A DNA stretch of 64,000 bases from Oscillatoriales cyanobacterium (GTDB lineage Bacteria > Cyanobacteriota > Cyanobacteriia > Cyanobacteriales > Microcoleaceae), in assembly GCA_004292955.1 (NCBI GenBank), contig RDXX01000013.1, positions 1-64,000 on the forward strand. The letters run 5' to 3'. A program made the translations under genes and the position numbers. Positions 1 through 9,297 of this stretch are shown here, one piece after another. The stretch's first letter is position 1, and the number at the start of each line of letters is the position of its first letter. Below the pieces are notes generated by a model. The model searched no databases and was not told where the DNA came from. It saw only the letters and a list, made by a program, of their open reading frames with translations.

Positions 1-348
1 TTGAGCGCTCCGGAATTGCTAATCTAAAGCATAAAGGACAGACAAAAAAGGTACGTAGTTGCGCTTGAGCGCTCCGGCATTGCTAATTTAAAGCATAAAG
101 GACTCAAGGTAAAAAAATAAAACAAACCAGTCAGTGAATATATAGCCTTTTTCAAAAAGATGAGGTATAACTGACAGCTCGATAACCGCTTAGACTAAGA
201 GGGCTGAAGCCCAACAACATACCTCATATGAGAGCTAGATCCGCTATAGCTGAATTTTCAAGTTATCCATTTTCCTAACCCTGATTAAGTAATGCTCAGC
301 GCTATTTATAAGATTAGGAAAGAGCGCTGAAGCGCAACTACGTACCTT
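1..348. repeat. Dispersed repeat cluster at the window start
   Basis: Two direct copies of a unit beginning TTGAGCGCTCCGG start at 1 and 65. GGTACGTAGTTGCGC (about 50-64) is mirrored by GCGCAACTACGTACC near 334-348, giving an inverted repeat of the same family as the triplicated 84-bp unit at 59910-60155. A short element with TATAGCC...GATGAGGTA lies at about 137-176 and recurs around the heptad array upstream of cheR. No convincing coding sequence is seen in positions 1-456. Confidence 0.7.
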
Positions 349-456
349 AGCCCAAGGGGGAAATTACCTTAAACTAACGAAAACAAAATTACCATTTCTC
401 TGCCCGAATCCATACTGTATTTGAATCTATTTAGCAGCAACCATCAGCTACTAAAT

Positions 457-1395
457 TTAATCAAGTGCCTTCATTGCTTGGACAAATTGCCGCGAGATAA
501 AAGGCAAAATCTCTTCATTCTTGCTATTCTCTTTCCCCTCGGTAAAGACAACTAACAAATACGGCCGCAAACCAGGTATTTCAATATAAGCAGCATCATG
601 ACGAACTTGACTTGTCAACCCCGCTTTTGACCACAATTTTGTATTTTCTGGCAATCCGCCACCTAAAAAACCTGTAACTTGATTTTCGGGATCTGCTTCT
701 AATGCTGCTGGTTCTAAACTGCGTTTCATCAAACCCATCATATCTTGCGACGCTTGTGCAGAAACAGCTACGCCACCGATGATAGTATGCAGCAAACGCG
801 CCGCTGCATTTGTAGTCAGCATATTCCTATTTTCCATTAATTCTCCCAGAAATGCTCGCTCGCGACCGTAGGGGCCGTCGCACCAGGTTTTTTGATTGGC
901 GTTAATGTTTTGTAATTCCGGCCAATCTAATGATTGAAAGTAACGGTTGATGAGGTTTCGCTGCTGTTTCCAAGTTTCAAAGGGGCCTGGTGATAATTCG
1001 GGGCCGCTGGTGGTGCCGGTGAGGGCGTCTACTACTAAGCTGGTGGCGTCGTTGCTGGAGTCAACAATCATATCTCGGACGGCGCGTTCTAATTCTGGCG
1101 ATGTTTGAATCATGCCTTTTTGTGTCCATTCCCAGATGGCAACAAGGTAGAATAGTTTGACGATGCTGGCGGGATAAATTCGTTCGGAAGCCCTGGCGCT
1201 AAAACCTCGCGGTTGATATTTCCAAAATTCTTGTGGACTTAGGGCGCCACCTGTGTTGACTCGCACTGGCGGATCGTAGACTATCCAGGTTACTGCTGTA
1301 CGATCGCCCTTCAATCCAGTAAATTCTGCCTGGACTGCATCTATAATGCTACTGCCGAGGGTTTCTAATTGTTCGTCTTTGTGGAAAAATGTCAT
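457..1395 (-). CDS. Class A beta-lactamase-like serine hydrolase
   Basis: This protein belongs to the serine beta-lactamase/DD-peptidase fold. It carries an active-site SxxK motif (SIVK, in YPASIVKLFYL), an SxN-like motif (SSND) and a KTG-like motif (SKAGLTSQ). It is more likely a peptidoglycan-related or regulatory serine hydrolase than a resistance enzyme. No signal peptide is evident, which is odd for an enzyme of this fold. The frame stays open to a TTG at 1470, which would add 25 residues; I prefer the ATG at 1395 (312 aa) because the extension is rich in heptad-repeat-like sequence. It is divergent from the NlpC/P60 gene, so two wall-active enzymes may share a promoter region. A second, longer paralogue lies at 29900-31555. 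Confidence 0.8.
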   Translation of the reverse strand: MTFFHKDEQLETLGSSIIDAVQAEFTGLKGDRTAVTWIVYDPPVRVNTGGALSPQEFWKYQPRGFSARASERIYPASIVKLFYLVAIWEWTQKGMIQTSPELERAVRDMIVDSSNDATSLVVDALTGTTSGPELSPGPFETWKQQRNLINRYFQSLDWPELQNINANQKTWCDGPYGRERAFLGELMENRNMLTTNAAARLLHTIIGGVAVSAQASQDMMGLMKRSLEPAALEADPENQVTGFLGGGLPENTKLWSKAGLTSQVRHDAAYIEIPGLRPYLLVVFTEGKENSKNEEILPFISRQFVQAMKALD

Positions 1396-1497
1396 GGTTA
1401 ATGGTTGACTGCTGACGATTAACGGCGGTTGGCGGTTGGCTAATGGCAATAAATCGTTAAGTGCGAACAATTAATAGCAAATAATTAGCAATTAGCA

Positions 1498-2253
1498 ATG
1501 GTCAATTATCAATTATCTGATGGTGTGGAGTATCGGGCGCGATCGCACATAAATATTTACGATTCCCCAAAGTGCGATCGATTGGCCACTCAAGCGGCGC
1601 AGGGGCGACATTTGCTTTTTTTTGACCCCCCCCAGCCAGGGCGGGCACGGGGGCACCGCTACAAGGGGGGGAGAGATGGCATAGATTCCCTTGTGCAGGG
1701 GGATACAACGGCTGTGATGGTGCGGCTGTGCGAAGACGATTATCCGGGATGGCTGGATCTTCGAGATCTTGAGTTGCTCGAAGTCACAGAAACAGTGTAT
1801 CATCCTCTGGTGCTTTCTGAGACCCAAATTAGGGATAAATTGTCGATCGCAATTACTTTTACTCGCGAGGCGATGCACCAATCCAATTATTACCTTTGGG
1901 GCGGTACAGTCGGGCCAAATTATGATTGTTCGGGATTGATGCAAGCTGCTTTTGTGGCTGCGGGAATCTGGTTGCCGAGGGATGCTTACCAGCAAGAAGC
2001 TTTTACTACATCTATTATTAGTGTTAGCGATGTAGATCCGGGAGATTTAGTATTTTTTGGTACGCCGGAAAAAGCCACTCATGTAGGATTGTATATCGGA
2101 GAAAATCGCTACATTCACAGTTCGGGAAAAACTCAAGGTCGCGATGGTATTGGTATCGATGTTTTGTCGGATGATGGGGATGCAGTCAGTCGGGCTTATT
2201 ACCAGCAATTGCGCGGATATGGTAAAGTTGTGGCAAGTTATCAACCTAGTTAG
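1498..2253 (+). CDS. NlpC/P60 family (C40) endopeptidase with N-terminal SH3-like domain
   Basis: A predicted peptidoglycan endopeptidase that cleaves stem peptides. An SH3b-like domain occupies roughly residues 10-95 and the NlpC/P60 domain about 110-250. The catalytic Cys is C144 (NYDCSGLMQ), followed by His195 (THVGLYIG) and His207 (RYIHSSG), so the triad looks intact. Residues about 41-60 (FFDPPQPGRARGH...) are unusual: the DNA there (about 1618-1678) is a C-run and G-run repeat typical of intergenic elements, and it appears inserted in frame within the SH3 domain. The first residues, VNYQL, come from CAATTAT heptads. The stop is followed directly by CAGTTGA heptads. Confidence 0.88.
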   Translation: MVNYQLSDGVEYRARSHINIYDSPKCDRLATQAAQGRHLLFFDPPQPGRARGHRYKGGRDGIDSLVQGDTTAVMVRLCEDDYPGWLDLRDLELLEVTETVYHPLVLSETQIRDKLSIAITFTREAMHQSNYYLWGGTVGPNYDCSGLMQAAFVAAGIWLPRDAYQQEAFTTSIISVSDVDPGDLVFFGTPEKATHVGLYIGENRYIHSSGKTQGRDGIGIDVLSDDGDAVSRAYYQQLRGYGKVVASYQPS

Positions 2254-2254
2254 T

Positions 2255-2367
2255 AGTTGACAGTTGACAGTTGACAGTTGACAGTTGACAGTTGACAGTT
2301 AACCAATGACTAATGACTGCTGACTAATGACTAATGACTGCTGACTGCTGACTAATGACTAATGACA
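2255..2367. repeat. Heptad array (CAGTTGA then TAATGAC/TGCTGAC)
   Basis: About seven CAGTTGA-type heptads are followed by TAATGAC and TGCTGAC heptads. The array fills almost the whole gap and stops about five bases before the start codon of the glycosyltransferase, leaving no recognisable ribosome binding site. Confidence 0.9.
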
Positions 2368-2371
2368 ACTG

Positions 2372-3394
2372 ATGTTATCTAACAAAACAATGGACGCTGC
2401 ATTATTTTTGGAAAAATTGGCTGAACAGCAGGCTGCAACTGAGGTGGCGATCGACGTTTCGGTCGTGGTGCCAGTGTATAATGAGGTGGAAAGTTTGCCT
2501 CATCTGATTGAGGCGATCGCCTCTGCGATTCAACCATCTGGACTTAGCTATCAAATTATCTGTGTAGATGACGGTTCGTCGGACAATTCTGCTGACCTTC
2601 TCAAGCAGCTAGCCGGTAGTCGCGATGACCTTTGTGCTGTGCTTTTGCGCCGCAATTACGGGCAAACTGCTGCCATGTCCGCTGGCTTCGATCGCGCGAC
2701 AGGCCGTGCTATTGTTACCCTAGACGGCGATTTGCAAAATGACCCTGCTGATATTCCGATGTTGCTGGACAAGTTAAATGAAGGCTACGATTTAGTTAGC
2801 GGTTGGCGCAAAAATAGGCAAGACAATACTATCAGCCGCCTGATTCCTTCTAAAATTGCTAACTGGTTAATTGGTCGCGTTACGGGCGTAACTTTGCACG
2901 ACTACGGTTGTTCTTTGAAAGCTTATAAATCTGAGTTAGTTGCAGACTTAAATCTCTACGGGGAGTTGCACAGATTTTTGCCGGCTTTGGCGTTTATTGA
3001 AGGCGCGAGAATTGCAGAGATTCCGGTGCGACATCACGCGCGCCGTTTCGGTCAAAGCAAGTACGGGATTTGGCGGACTTTTCGAGTATTGATGGATTTG
3101 TTGACTATTTCTTTTATGAAGAAGTTCCTGACTCGACCGATGCACGTTTTTGGACTTTTGGGAATGAGTTCGATGGCATTGGGAACAGTTTTAGGGATTT
3201 ATTTGACAGTCCTCAAATTGGGTTTCGGTCAAATTATTGGCAATCGTCCTTTGCTGATTTTGGCTGTGGTGTTGTTATTGACTGGCGTGCAGTTATTTTG
3301 TTTTGGTTTGTTGGCGGAAGTCATGATGCGGACTTATCACGAGTCTCAGGGAAAACCGATTTATAGAGTCCGTGAGGTGTTTGGTTCTAAATAA
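2372..3394 (+). CDS. Family 2 glycosyltransferase, DPM1/GtrB-like, membrane-anchored
   Basis: The N-terminal GT-A domain has SVVVPVYNEVESL, a nucleotide-sugar VDDGSS motif (about 65-70) and the DxD-type DGDLQNDP (about 118-125). Two C-terminal membrane segments (about 256-282 and 291-318) give the GtrB/ArnC/dolichyl-phosphate-mannose synthase architecture. It probably transfers a sugar from a nucleotide donor to polyprenyl phosphate at the inner membrane; the sugar cannot be read from sequence. Length (340 aa) is usual for the family. A second ATG at 2390 is possible, because the first follows a heptad array with no ribosome binding site. Confidence 0.9.
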   Translation: MLSNKTMDAALFLEKLAEQQAATEVAIDVSVVVPVYNEVESLPHLIEAIASAIQPSGLSYQIICVDDGSSDNSADLLKQLAGSRDDLCAVLLRRNYGQTAAMSAGFDRATGRAIVTLDGDLQNDPADIPMLLDKLNEGYDLVSGWRKNRQDNTISRLIPSKIANWLIGRVTGVTLHDYGCSLKAYKSELVADLNLYGELHRFLPALAFIEGARIAEIPVRHHARRFGQSKYGIWRTFRVLMDLLTISFMKKFLTRPMHVFGLLGMSSMALGTVLGIYLTVLKLGFGQIIGNRPLLILAVVLLLTGVQLFCFGLLAEVMMRTYHESQGKPIYRVREVFGSK

Positions 3395-3434
3395 GACATT
3401 GATTTGTATTGAATAAAATTTAGTCCTGTAAACA

Positions 3435-3564
3435 GGTTTGTAGTGAGGACTTTAGTACGCAAAAATCAAAGGACTGAAGTCCTCACTACAAACCGCAATC
3501 AACAGGTTTGTAGTGAGGACTTTAGTCCGCAAAAATCAAAGGACTGAAGTCCTCACTACAAACC
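3435..3564. repeat. Two tandem 60-bp inverted repeats (GTAGTGAGGAC family)
   Basis: Two nearly identical 60-bp palindromic units (3435-3494 and 3505-3564) begin GGTTTGTAGTGAGGACTT and end with the reverse complement. Each can form a long hairpin with a short A-rich loop. They lie between convergent genes and may act as a bidirectional terminator. Other copies: 7703-7763, 34264-34322, 44436-44498 (degenerate) and 44782-44843. Confidence 0.9.
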
Positions 3565-3603
3565 AATTTTATTGTAGTCGATCGCCCGGACAAGGTATTA
3601 TAT

Positions 3604-4773
3604 TTAACTCATGACTTTTTGAGCTTGTCGGAGAGATTGAATAGTTGCGATCGCGTGTTGAGACACTGCATCTATTTCAGCAGCAGTATTGAACCGACCA
3701 ATCCCGAACCGAATTGAGGCGTAGGCTAATTTGTCCGATCGCCCGATCGCTGCTAAAACATGAGAAGGAGATATTTTCGCCGAAGTACAAGCAGAACCAG
3801 AAGACACCGCCGCCGCCGGTTGCAAACCCAACAGCAGTGCTTGACCGTCAACACCGCCTACACTAATATTAAGATTCCCCGGCAATCTCTTCGTCGCGTG
3901 ACCGTTCATCACAACATCACCCAATCCACTCAAATTGTCCCACAAATGCTGCCGCAAATTTACAACTCGTGCTGTTTCCACCTCCATTTCCGAAATTGCT
4001 AACTCTACTGCTTTAGCAAATCCGACTATTTGCGGTGGGTAGAGAGTACCCGATCGCATTCCCCGTTCGTGGCCTCCTCCGTGCATTTGTAGGGCTAGCT
4101 GCACTCTCGGCTTGTTGCGGCGGACGTAGAGAGCACCAATGCCTTTTGGCCCGTAGATTTTGTGCGCCGTCAAAGACATCAGATCGATGTTCATTTCCTC
4201 TACGTCGAGGGGGATTTTGCCGATCGCCTGCGCCGCATCCGTGTGAAACAAAATGTCATTTCCGCGACAAATTGCTGCTATTTCGGCGATCGGCTGAATC
4301 ACACCAATTTCGTTATTAGCCGTCATCACGGAAACTAAAATTGTCTCGGCCTTAATCGCTTTAATCAAATCTCCAATATCAATTAGTCCGTCGCTTTTCA
4401 CAGGTAAAACCGTAATGCTAAACCCCAATTTTTCCAAATATTTACAGGGATCAAGAATGGCATTATGTTCAGTTTGTACTGTGATAATGTGCTTTCCTTT
4501 ACTGAAATAGGCTTCAGCGACGCCTTTAATCGCTAAATTATTTGCTTCCGTTGCACCGCTGGTAAAAACAATTTCTTCGGGAGAGGCATTGATCGCTTCT
4601 GCTATGATTTGTCGTGACTGTTTTACCGCTGCTTCTGCTTCCCAGCCGTAGACGTGGTTGATGCTGGCTGCGTTGCCGAATTGTTCGGTAAAATACGGCA
4701 GCATCGCATCAACTACTCGTTTGTCTACAGGGGTTGTGGCGTGGTTGTCGAGGTAGATAGGACGTGCGGACAT
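3604..4773 (-). CDS. Cysteine desulfurase, IscS/NifS-like
   Basis: A PLP-dependent enzyme that takes sulfur from cysteine for Fe-S cluster and other sulfur-transfer pathways. The protein starts ARPIYLDNHATTPVD, has the PLP lysine in SLTAHKIYGPKG, and carries the catalytic cysteine in SSGSACTSAKISPSHVL, a long loop typical of group I (IscS/NifS) enzymes. At 389 aa it is full length. No iscU or nif genes are adjacent, so a housekeeping role is more likely than nitrogen fixation. It is convergent with the glycosyltransferase, with a repeat pair between them. Confidence 0.95.
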   Translation of the reverse strand: MSARPIYLDNHATTPVDKRVVDAMLPYFTEQFGNAASINHVYGWEAEAAVKQSRQIIAEAINASPEEIVFTSGATEANNLAIKGVAEAYFSKGKHIITVQTEHNAILDPCKYLEKLGFSITVLPVKSDGLIDIGDLIKAIKAETILVSVMTANNEIGVIQPIAEIAAICRGNDILFHTDAAQAIGKIPLDVEEMNIDLMSLTAHKIYGPKGIGALYVRRNKPRVQLALQMHGGGHERGMRSGTLYPPQIVGFAKAVELAISEMEVETARVVNLRQHLWDNLSGLGDVVMNGHATKRLPGNLNISVGGVDGQALLLGLQPAAAVSSGSACTSAKISPSHVLAAIGRSDKLAYASIRFGIGRFNTAAEIDAVSQHAIATIQSLRQAQKVMS

Positions 4774-4868
4774 AGTTTGGTTTTGGTTAAAAAGGTGTTA
4801 GGTTTATTGTAGACGAGCCCTTTGTTCTACCACAAAACTTTATATTTAACAAATATTTGTGAAGATTT

Positions 4869-5528
4869 ATGCGACCTGACATTCAGGGATTAGAAATTAC
4901 TGTCGGTGAGCTCAAGCACCTCAGCGGCGCGGGGCCCGATCGCGTATACCGGCCTGCGACTGCGACTAAATTTGCCCGCGAAGCTTTAAAAACAGTCAGT
5001 TTAATTGTTTTGGTTCTAATTAGCTGTTGGCTGCTGGTATTGATATTTCCTAGGGCTTATTTGTTGTGGTTGGCCCTGCACTTGGGTGCGATCGCCGGTT
5101 TGATCTTGGAAGATGCCTGGAAAATTTGGTGCAGCCGGAACCAAGATTTAATCCATCTTTTTGATGATGTCGATCGCTATAATGGTATAATCAAAGCGAT
5201 CGAAATTAATGACCGGATCGAAGATGCTGGCAATCCGAACGTCAAAATAGGCGATCGCGCAAAAGTTATTAAAGCCTTGCAGCTCATCAGAGAGGATTTA
5301 GTTCGAGCTTTGAAAACCGAGAGGATTCTCAGGGAAAACAAAAAATTTGTCGATACTAACTCAGAACTGTTTGCCAATAATTTAAAAACTTTGAATGCCC
5401 TGCAAATTAGCGATCGATCGAGCCAGCCGGGGCGATTGCTCAACGAAGCTTTGCAGCTAGCTGTGGGAGTTCAAGCAGAAATAAAAAAGTTACAAGATCG
5501 AAATGCTGCCAATTCAGTTGACAGTTGA
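4869..5528 (+). CDS. Conserved cyanobacterial-type membrane protein of unknown function
   Basis: 219 aa. A hydrophobic hairpin at about residues 43-78 (VSLIVLVLISCWLLVLIFP and a second segment) suggests two membrane helices, followed by a charged, helical, probably cytoplasmic C-terminal domain. I do not recognise a named family. The coding frame with HIP1 sites looks genuine. The last residues, NSVDS, and the stop codon are supplied by a CAGTTGA heptad array, so the original C-terminus has been replaced or extended by repeat DNA. Confidence 0.7.
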   Translation: MRPDIQGLEITVGELKHLSGAGPDRVYRPATATKFAREALKTVSLIVLVLISCWLLVLIFPRAYLLWLALHLGAIAGLILEDAWKIWCSRNQDLIHLFDDVDRYNGIIKAIEINDRIEDAGNPNVKIGDRAKVIKALQLIREDLVRALKTERILRENKKFVDTNSELFANNLKTLNALQISDRSSQPGRLLNEALQLAVGVQAEIKKLQDRNAANSVDS

Positions 5529-6159
5529 CAGTTGACAATTGACAGTTGACAGCGACCTCTACCTAGAAGGAAGAGGATTGGAGTAATGAATCGTCTGATT
5601 TTAATTTCTAGGCCAAAGGGTTCCGGCTTTCAACCAATTATTTCTGGTAAAAAAACGCTGCCACCGCCAATTAGTAAGGCTCTCGACACCCCGGGCGCCT
5701 CCCTTAATAAGGCGGGAAAAGAGTATTTTTAACTTAAAGTTCCCCTTAAGAATGGGGATGCGAGGGGTATATGGACTCTGCTATAAACGAGAGAGACAAA
5801 GGTTTTATACCAATTTTTTATGAGGCTGCTCCCGAATTCCGATCACCCTGGCACCCCCCTTGATAAGGGGAGTAGGGGGTGGGACAAGATTCCGATCAAA
5901 GTCCCCCTTCTTAAGGGGGATTTAGGGGGATCGAAATATGTGCAACTTCACATTAAATTGGTTTTAGACTTAAGTTGACACCCATGGTGCATAGTATTAT
6001 TTGGTAGCAACGCGCACCTCACTGAAGCGAGCGAACTCAAACACATTTTTAAATTTATGATTTATGAGAATTGTTAAGAAAAATCATAATTGTAAATTTT
6101 TACCTGTTAGGTAACAGGTAAGGATATCTTGGAAAGGTGACGTTAACAACCAGGTCAGT
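5517..6159. repeat. Repeat-rich spacer without a gene
   Basis: It starts with CAGTTGA heptads (5517-5551). A segment reading CTCTACCTAGAAGGAAGAGG (from about 5555) recurs in reverse complement at about 15268-15303. At 5860-5935 there are CCCCTTGATAAGGGG and CCCCCTTCTTAAGGGGG inverted repeats of a type common in cyanobacterial spacers. The last 150 bases are AT-rich and probably hold the promoter of the sugar kinase; I could not fix its boxes. No ORF with coding character was found. Confidence 0.7.
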
Positions 6160-7491
6160 ATGTCTTCTACCAAACCAAAGATTATAGTTCTCGATGACGA
6201 TCCCACAGGTTCTCAAACCGTGCACAGTTGCTTGCTGCTGACACGTTGGGACGAAGAAACCCTGCGTTTGGGACTGCGGGACAAGTCCCCGATTTTTTTT
6301 ATACTGACAAATACTCGATCGCTAACTCCCGAAACAGCAGCCTCCGTTACCCGCGAAGTGTGCCAAAATCTCAAAAGGGCGATCGCGATCGAAGAAATCG
6401 AAGACTTCCTAATCGTTAGCCGTTCCGATTCTACCCTGCGCGGTCACTATCCGATCGAAACCGATGTAATCGCCGAAGAACTCGGCCCCTTCGACGCTCA
6501 TTTTCTAATTCCCGCTTTTTTTGAAGGAGGCAGAATTACCCGCAACAGCGTGCACTACCTCATGGTTAACAGCGTCGAAACCCCCGTGCACGAAACCGAA
6601 TTTGCTAAAGATTCAGTCTTCGGCTACCATCACAGTTACCTGCCCGACTACGTAGAAGAAAAAACCCAAGGTCGCATCCACGCTGATACAGTCGATCGCA
6701 TTTTACTCGCAGACATCCGCTACGGAAGTTTAGATAGATTGATGGAGATGACAGACAACCAATGTGCAGTTGTTGACGGCGAAAGCCAAGGCGATTTAAA
6801 CACATTTGCCAAACACATTCTTGATGTAGTTAGTCAAGGCAAAAAGTTTTTATTCCGCAGTGGAGCGAGTATCTTAACATCCTTAGCTGACCTCGGCCCG
6901 CAGCCAATAGCAGCCGACGAAATGGCAGAATACGTGAAAGACGGCAAACCTGGTGCAGTAATAGTTGGTTCCCACGTCAAGAAAACGACCGATCAATTGG
7001 AACGCTTGTTAGAAGAACCCAATACAGCTAGCATTGAAATAGATGTATCTCATTTAGTAGAAGATTCGCCAGAGTCTCGCGCTCAATTCCTCAATGAAAT
7101 CCTCGAAAAAGTTCGCACTGCTCATGCAGATAGCAAAACGCCTGTAATTTATACCAGCCGCCAGGAACTAGAATTTGAAAATGCTGAAGTCCGGTTAAAA
7201 TTTGGTGCTGCTGTTTCTGCTTTGTTGATGGATGTCGTGCGGGGACTGCCTGCTGACATCGGTTTTTTAATTAGCAAGGGCGGGATTACTTCTAATGATG
7301 TGTTGAGTACAGGTTTGTCGCTGAAAAGTATCAGGCAAATCGGTCAAATTATTCCAGGTTGTTCTGTTGTAAAAACCGAGCCAGATCATCCTCTATTTCC
7401 CGATTTACCAGTCGTTTTGTTTCCTGGAAATGTCGGTGACAGTAATGCTTTGGCTACGGCTTACAAGCGACTCAGCAAGCATTCTAGCTAG
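6160..7491 (+). CDS. Four-carbon acid sugar kinase family protein (DUF1537)
   Basis: 443 aa, full length, with both DUF1537 halves. The N-terminal substrate-binding half opens with KIIVLDDDPTGSQTVHS, and the C-terminal nucleotide-binding half includes LISKGGITSNDVLSTGL and LVLFPGNVGDSNAL-like sequence. Characterised members (OtnK, DtnK, DenK) phosphorylate four-carbon sugar acids such as threonate, erythronate or their 2-keto forms. No companion dehydrogenase, aldolase or isomerase gene is adjacent, so the substrate here is open and the gene seems to stand alone. Confidence 0.9.
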   Translation: MSSTKPKIIVLDDDPTGSQTVHSCLLLTRWDEETLRLGLRDKSPIFFILTNTRSLTPETAASVTREVCQNLKRAIAIEEIEDFLIVSRSDSTLRGHYPIETDVIAEELGPFDAHFLIPAFFEGGRITRNSVHYLMVNSVETPVHETEFAKDSVFGYHHSYLPDYVEEKTQGRIHADTVDRILLADIRYGSLDRLMEMTDNQCAVVDGESQGDLNTFAKHILDVVSQGKKFLFRSGASILTSLADLGPQPIAADEMAEYVKDGKPGAVIVGSHVKKTTDQLERLLEEPNTASIEIDVSHLVEDSPESRAQFLNEILEKVRTAHADSKTPVIYTSRQELEFENAEVRLKFGAAVSALLMDVVRGLPADIGFLISKGGITSNDVLSTGLSLKSIRQIGQIIPGCSVVKTEPDHPLFPDLPVVLFPGNVGDSNALATAYKRLSKHSS

Positions 7492-8130
7492 TTGAATCGC
7501 TGGCTTAACGAAGATGAATTGAGTTCTATTCAGGGAACACACATTGATATCAACCTAAGCCTAAAACAGTTGAAATATTTCGTTGTCTGCTCGTTACTAG
7601 GCTGTGCCTGGTAACACAGATCCGGAGGAAGAGCCTCCTTAATCCTGTGCCGAGGCAGAGCAAGAGTGATATCATGTCCGGTCGATTGACTGCAATAAGT
7701 AAGGTTCGTAGTGCGGACTTCAGTCCGCTCTTATGCCGCGGACTGAAGTCCGCACTACGAACCGTTTTTGTTATGGTAATCGACGGGACATAATATGAGA
7801 TAGGTTCCTTTCGCTGTGCCTGGGAACCAGTTAAATAATCTCTAAAAAATCTCTGGCTGATTGTATCGTTGCTAAAACCGCTCTAATGTGCTATGGTAAA
7901 AGGTCTACTTTTAAATAAAAGCGATCGCCAGCTCGACAAATTCCCCCTCGGCAACGCCTCTGGAAAAAATCAAATTTAGAAAAAAAAATCAGGTAGCCCT
8001 CTACATATAGAGCCAACAGCGCCATAGCTACTGCTATCAGTAGCGTTTCCAGCTTGTATCGACCTAAATGTAAAAATTTTATAAAAATGTTCGCATAGTA
8101 ATTTTTAGCTGAAAGGATTAGCATATAAGG
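7492..8130. repeat. Spacer with inverted repeats, including a 60-bp family copy
   Basis: The copy at 7703-7763 (GGTTCGTAGTGCGGACTT...) belongs to the 60-bp inverted-repeat family. Around 7595-7670 and 7805-7825 are parts of another repeat with GCTGTGCCTGG and GAGGAAGAGCCTCC, the latter able to form a hairpin. The last 230 bases are AT-rich, with one unconvincing reverse-strand frame (7891-8148) that overlaps the ldpA start. Confidence 0.6.
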
Positions 8131-9297
8131 GTGACAGAACATTATCATCCACTAAACTCATTAAAAGGCGGCCATTGGTTCAAGCTGATCTGTGGGGCGA
8201 GCTTTCAACACCTGCCGGCGGTTCGGAATCTCACATTGGCTTACACCTTGGCAGGTGCTGACTGCATCGATGTCGCGGCAGATCCCGCCGCCGTCGCAGC
8301 AGCGAAAGAAGCCCTACAAGTTGCCAGCGAATTACAGCTAAGAACTCAAAACCGCAGGTTTGGCGGCAAAGGGTTGCCCTTGCTGATGGTGAGTTTAAAC
8401 GATGGAGAAGACCCGCATTTTCGCAAGGCCGAATTCAACCCAGCCGATTGTCCGGCGGACTGCTGGCGGCCCTGCGAAAAAATATGTCCAGCCTCCGCAA
8501 TAGTTTTTCAGAGTGCTGGTAGTGGTTTTTCCGGGGTGATAGACCAGCAGTGCTATGGCTGCGGTCGCTGTCTGCCTGTTTGCCCGAGCCAATTAATTTA
8601 CACTCGTTCTTACGTGTCTGCTCCCGCCGCGATCGCACCTTTAATCTTGCAATCCGGTGCGGATGCCCTAGAAATCCACACGCAAGTAGGCAGAGAGGCA
8701 GATTTTGCGAGACTTTGGTCGAGCATAGATCCCTGGGTAGATCAACTTAAAGTAATAGCAATTAGTTGCCCCGATGGAGACGGTTTGATTGATTATTTGC
8801 GGACACTCTATCAAATAATTTCCCCCCTGCCTTGTCCCCTAATTTGGCAAACCGATGGTAGGCCGATGAGTGGAGATATTGGAATAGGAACTACTAGAGC
8901 AGCGGTCAAACTCGGTCAAAAAGTTTTGGCTGCCCAGTTGCCGGGATACGTGCAACTTGCAGGCGGCACTAACGATCGCACTGTCAGCAAACTCAGAGCT
9001 TCTGGACTGATGAAGGATGGCGGGAAAAATTTGTCGGTTCCCCCTGTCCAATACATTGCAGGTGTAGCTTACGGCAGCTATGCCAGGGTTTTGCTATCGC
9101 CAATTTTAGAACAATTAGAAACAATGCAAACCGATCGAGCTTATGCCGTTGGGGTAGCACCCGCTTGCAGTGCAGGCGAAGTTCAAACACCTCGGTTGAC
9201 TCAGCTCGAAGCCGTCCCAGAACTTCTCTCGGAGGCGGTGAGTTTAGCTCGTTCTCTAGTTTCCCAGATCAAAAGTCAGTTGACAGTTGACAGTTGA
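8131..9297 (+). CDS. ldpA: LdpA-like Fe-S protein linking redox state to the circadian clock
   Basis: LdpA (light-dependent period A) of Synechococcus elongatus is an iron-sulfur protein that adjusts clock period to light through cellular redox state. Here the N-terminus HWFKLICGASFQHLP and a TIM-barrel-like segment are followed by two cysteine clusters, CPADCWRPCEKICPAS (about 105-120) and CYGCGRCLPVCPS (about 142-155), a 2[4Fe-4S] ferredoxin arrangement. It starts with GTG. The frame runs into a CAGTTGA heptad array that encodes the final SQLTVDS and the stop codon. The R3H ATPase gene follows on the same strand about 370 bases on, past heptad arrays. Confidence 0.9.
   Translation: MTEHYHPLNSLKGGHWFKLICGASFQHLPAVRNLTLAYTLAGADCIDVAADPAAVAAAKEALQVASELQLRTQNRRFGGKGLPLLMVSLNDGEDPHFRKAEFNPADCPADCWRPCEKICPASAIVFQSAGSGFSGVIDQQCYGCGRCLPVCPSQLIYTRSYVSAPAAIAPLILQSGADALEIHTQVGREADFARLWSSIDPWVDQLKVIAISCPDGDGLIDYLRTLYQIISPLPCPLIWQTDGRPMSGDIGIGTTRAAVKLGQKVLAAQLPGYVQLAGGTNDRTVSKLRASGLMKDGGKNLSVPPVQYIAGVAYGSYARVLLSPILEQLETMQTDRAYAVGVAPACSAGEVQTPRLTQLEAVPELLSEAVSLARSLVSQIKSQLTVDS

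Noticed and set aside
7891-8148. 85-codon minus-strand frame with a hydrophobic stretch
   Set aside because: It overlaps the ldpA start, has no ribosome binding site and no recognisable family.
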